From: CAYVFC01 sp964450715
GTDB lineage: Bacteria > Myxococcota_A > Polyangia > Polyangiales > JAFGIB01
Assembly: GCA_964450715.1 (NCBI GenBank)
Contig: CAYVFC010000255.1
Span: 1-5,462 of the forward strand
Length of the DNA: 5,462 nt
Reading direction: 5' to 3'
Program-made: the position numbers and the translations under genes
Notes under the pieces: generated by a model
Seen by the model: only the letters and a program-made list of their open reading frames with translations
Database searches by the model: none
What the model was told of the DNA's origin: nothing
Shown: positions 4,883-5,462 of the stretch, piece by piece
Numbering within the stretch: the first letter of the stretch is position 1
Layout of the letters: the number at the start of each line of letters is the position of its first letter

Positions 4883-5131
4883 TCATGCGCTGCCGCCGTC
4901 TGGGAGCGCTGCCTCGAGCACGCCCTCTACCAGCGATACGAGGTCGTTTACCATTCGCTCGAGAGAGTCGGCGTGAGCCAGAAGCTCGCGATTGCCCTCC
5001 AACCGGGCCAGTTCGCGTACCAACCTGGCCTCGTCTCGCATCAAAACATGGTCGGATCGGATACGATCCGCGATCTCGGCCGAGATCAGGGGGTGAATCT
5101 TCGGTTCGGGCGCCTTTCTCTTTCGTCCCAT
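4883..5131 (-). CDS. 82-aa charged helical protein of unknown function
   Basis: A small hypothetical protein with a basic start (MGRKRK), a short Pro-containing turn, then a mostly helical, heptad-like body from about residue 14 to 76, rich in Leu, Glu, Arg and Ala, and a Pro/Gly tail. There is no signal peptide or membrane segment. The basic N-terminus followed by K-I-H-P-L-I-S-A-E-I loosely recalls ribbon-helix-helix or coiled-coil accessory proteins, but I cannot assign a family. By hand count about 58 of 82 codons end in G or C, clearly lower than in the lipoprotein genes, so it may be a later arrival. The Shine-Dalgarno sequence is weak. A sigma54-like site lies just upstream. It is divergent from the gene starting at 5442. 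Spurious ORF is the alternative. Confidence 0.55.
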   Translation of the reverse strand: MGRKRKAPEPKIHPLISAEIADRIRSDHVLMRDEARLVRELARLEGNRELLAHADSLERMVNDLVSLVEGVLEAALPDGGSA

Positions 5132-5145
5132 GCCAGAGCTCAGAT

Positions 5146-5161
5146 AGCACGGGTCATGCCA
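5146..5161 (-). promoter_or_regulatory. Sigma54-like -24/-12 element upstream of the 82-aa gene
   Basis: On the minus strand TGGCATG-ACCC-GTGCT matches the sigma54 consensus TGGCACG-N4-TTGCW at 10 of 12 fixed positions, with GG and GC at the required spacing. Transcription would start near 5135, only about 4 bases before the ATG at 5131. Myxococcota use many sigma54 promoters, but a site this close to the start codon is unusual and chance cannot be excluded. Confidence 0.3.
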
Positions 5162-5187
5162 GGTTGCCGTGCGGTGAGGTAAAGGAG

Positions 5188-5268
5188 GTGAAAAAATACG
5201 CGGAAAGTAGACCTCTCTCTAGCGGTTCAATTCAGTTATCGGGTCTTCGACATTTTCGTAAGCGTTAA
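5188..5268 (+). CDS. Possible 26-aa leader peptide or small protein (GTG start)
   Basis: A GTG at 5188 opens 26 codons (VKKYAES and onward, ending RHFRKR) to a TAA at 5266-5268. GAGG at 5176-5179 gives an 8-base Shine-Dalgarno spacing, and the GTG sits in a second, stronger SD-like sequence. The peptide is basic and has no recognised relative. It may be a leader or a chance frame; the main support is the ribosome binding context. Confidence 0.2.
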   Translation: MKKYAESRPLSSGSIQLSGLRHFRKR

Positions 5269-5278
5269 GGCCTTGGGC

Positions 5279-5302
5279 AATAGCAGCGCTATTTCGAGGA
5301 GG
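5279..5302 (+). promoter_or_regulatory. Dyad joined to a Shine-Dalgarno-like sequence, upstream copy
   Basis: AATAGC (5279-5284) and GCTATT (5288-5293) form a perfect inverted repeat over AGC, followed by TTC-then-GAGGAGG ending at 5302. The 13 bases TATTTCGAGGAGG (5290-5302) recur exactly at 5419-5431. No ATG or GTG follows at a workable distance, so this copy may be the remains of a duplicated gene start, or an operator copy. Confidence 0.45.
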
Positions 5303-5405
5303 AGCAACGCCGCAGATTGGGCCGCCCCGCCCGAAAGGGTCCGTGATAAAATAACTCGATCAGATTTCGGAGCGCGACGGCCCCGGATGCAAGGAGCGAC
5401 GACGA

Positions 5406-5431
5406 GAAATATTGGGGATATTTCGAGGAGG
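5406..5431 (+). promoter_or_regulatory. Perfect 19-bp dyad abutting the ribosome binding site of the right-edge gene
   Basis: GAAATAT (5406-5412) and ATATTTC (5418-5424) are perfect inverted repeats around TGGGG, immediately followed by GAGGAGG (5425-5431). It is either a DNA operator overlapping the start region or an RNA hairpin next to the SD. Both suit control of the downstream gene. Confidence 0.5.
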
Positions 5432-5441
5432 TGCGAGCGGC

Positions 5442-5462
5442 ATGGCCGCTAGATCGGAGGTG
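5442..5462 (+). CDS. Start of a rightward gene, first 7 codons only
   Basis: ATG at 5442 begins the frame M-A-A-R-S-E-V, which runs off the window. GAGGAGG ends 10 bases before the ATG, a strong ribosome binding context, and a perfect dyad sits directly upstream. It is divergent from the 82-aa gene. Seven residues do not allow any product call. Confidence 0.55.

Noticed and set aside
4406..5182. 258-codon plus-strand frame on the right
   Set aside because: Arg/Ser-rich, no SD, and it overlaps the promoter of the protease unit and the better-supported 82-aa minus-strand gene.
5161..5200. 3' end of a 16S rRNA gene on the minus strand (TCACCTCCTTTA)
   Set aside because: The flanking bases do not match the conserved sequence before the 16S 3' end; only the SD-complement stretch agrees.
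1..5462. CRISPR array, insertion sequence or transposase
   Set aside because: No regularly spaced direct repeats of 20-40 bp, no terminal inverted repeats with a transposase frame, and no integrase were seen.

Overview
The window looks like a piece of a GC-rich Myxococcota chromosome (formerly Deltaproteobacteria; Polyangia-type is the best guess). The grounds are very high G+C at third codon positions in the left half, and three lipoproteins whose lipobox is followed by a long Gly/Ala/Asp/Ser-rich linker, a style common in that phylum. No marker gene fixes the taxonomy.

Left region (1-3060): an export cluster. A minus-strand lipoprotein gene runs off the left edge (1-207). Across a 289-bp divergent intergenic region, a plus-strand pair follows. 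The first gene (497-1624) encodes a lipoprotein with a von Willebrand factor A domain and a complete MIDAS metal site. The second (1654-3060) encodes a lipoprotein with a Cys-containing middle domain and three tandem C-x2-G-x8-G-x2-C-x-P repeats. The 29-bp gap and strong Shine-Dalgarno sequence suggest an operon. All three proteins should be anchored by a lipid on the periplasmic or outer face of the envelope. A surface adhesion or scaffold role is inferred from the vWA and repeat architecture.

Middle region (3061-3777): no convincing gene, but dense structure. It holds nested inverted repeats after the operon (3205-3336), two dyads and a four-unit 11-bp tandem repeat (3412-3484), a 25-bp stretch resembling the 3' end of tRNA-Gly without a foldable tRNA body (3614-3638), and a 9-bp-stem hairpin (3655-3687). 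The tRNA fragment is a candidate attachment-site remnant of an integrated element. By orientation, that element would lie to its left.

Right region (3778-5462): small minus-strand genes with weaker third-position G+C in two of the three. An 80-aa small protein gene (4151-4393) overlaps by 23 bp a retropepsin-like aspartic protease gene (3778-4173), a likely translationally coupled two-gene unit. A promoter-like pair of hexamers lies so close to the first start codon that the mRNA may be leaderless. Further right are an 82-aa charged helical protein of unknown function (4883-5131, minus) and the first seven codons of a plus-strand gene (5442 onward). That gene start is preceded by a perfect dyad and a strong Shine-Dalgarno sequence, and the same dyad-plus-SD arrangement occurs 129 bp upstream without a start codon.

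The least explained items are the protease/small-protein pair, the duplicated dyad-SD module at the right end and the structured 3061-3777 interval. All calls rest on reading the sequence alone.
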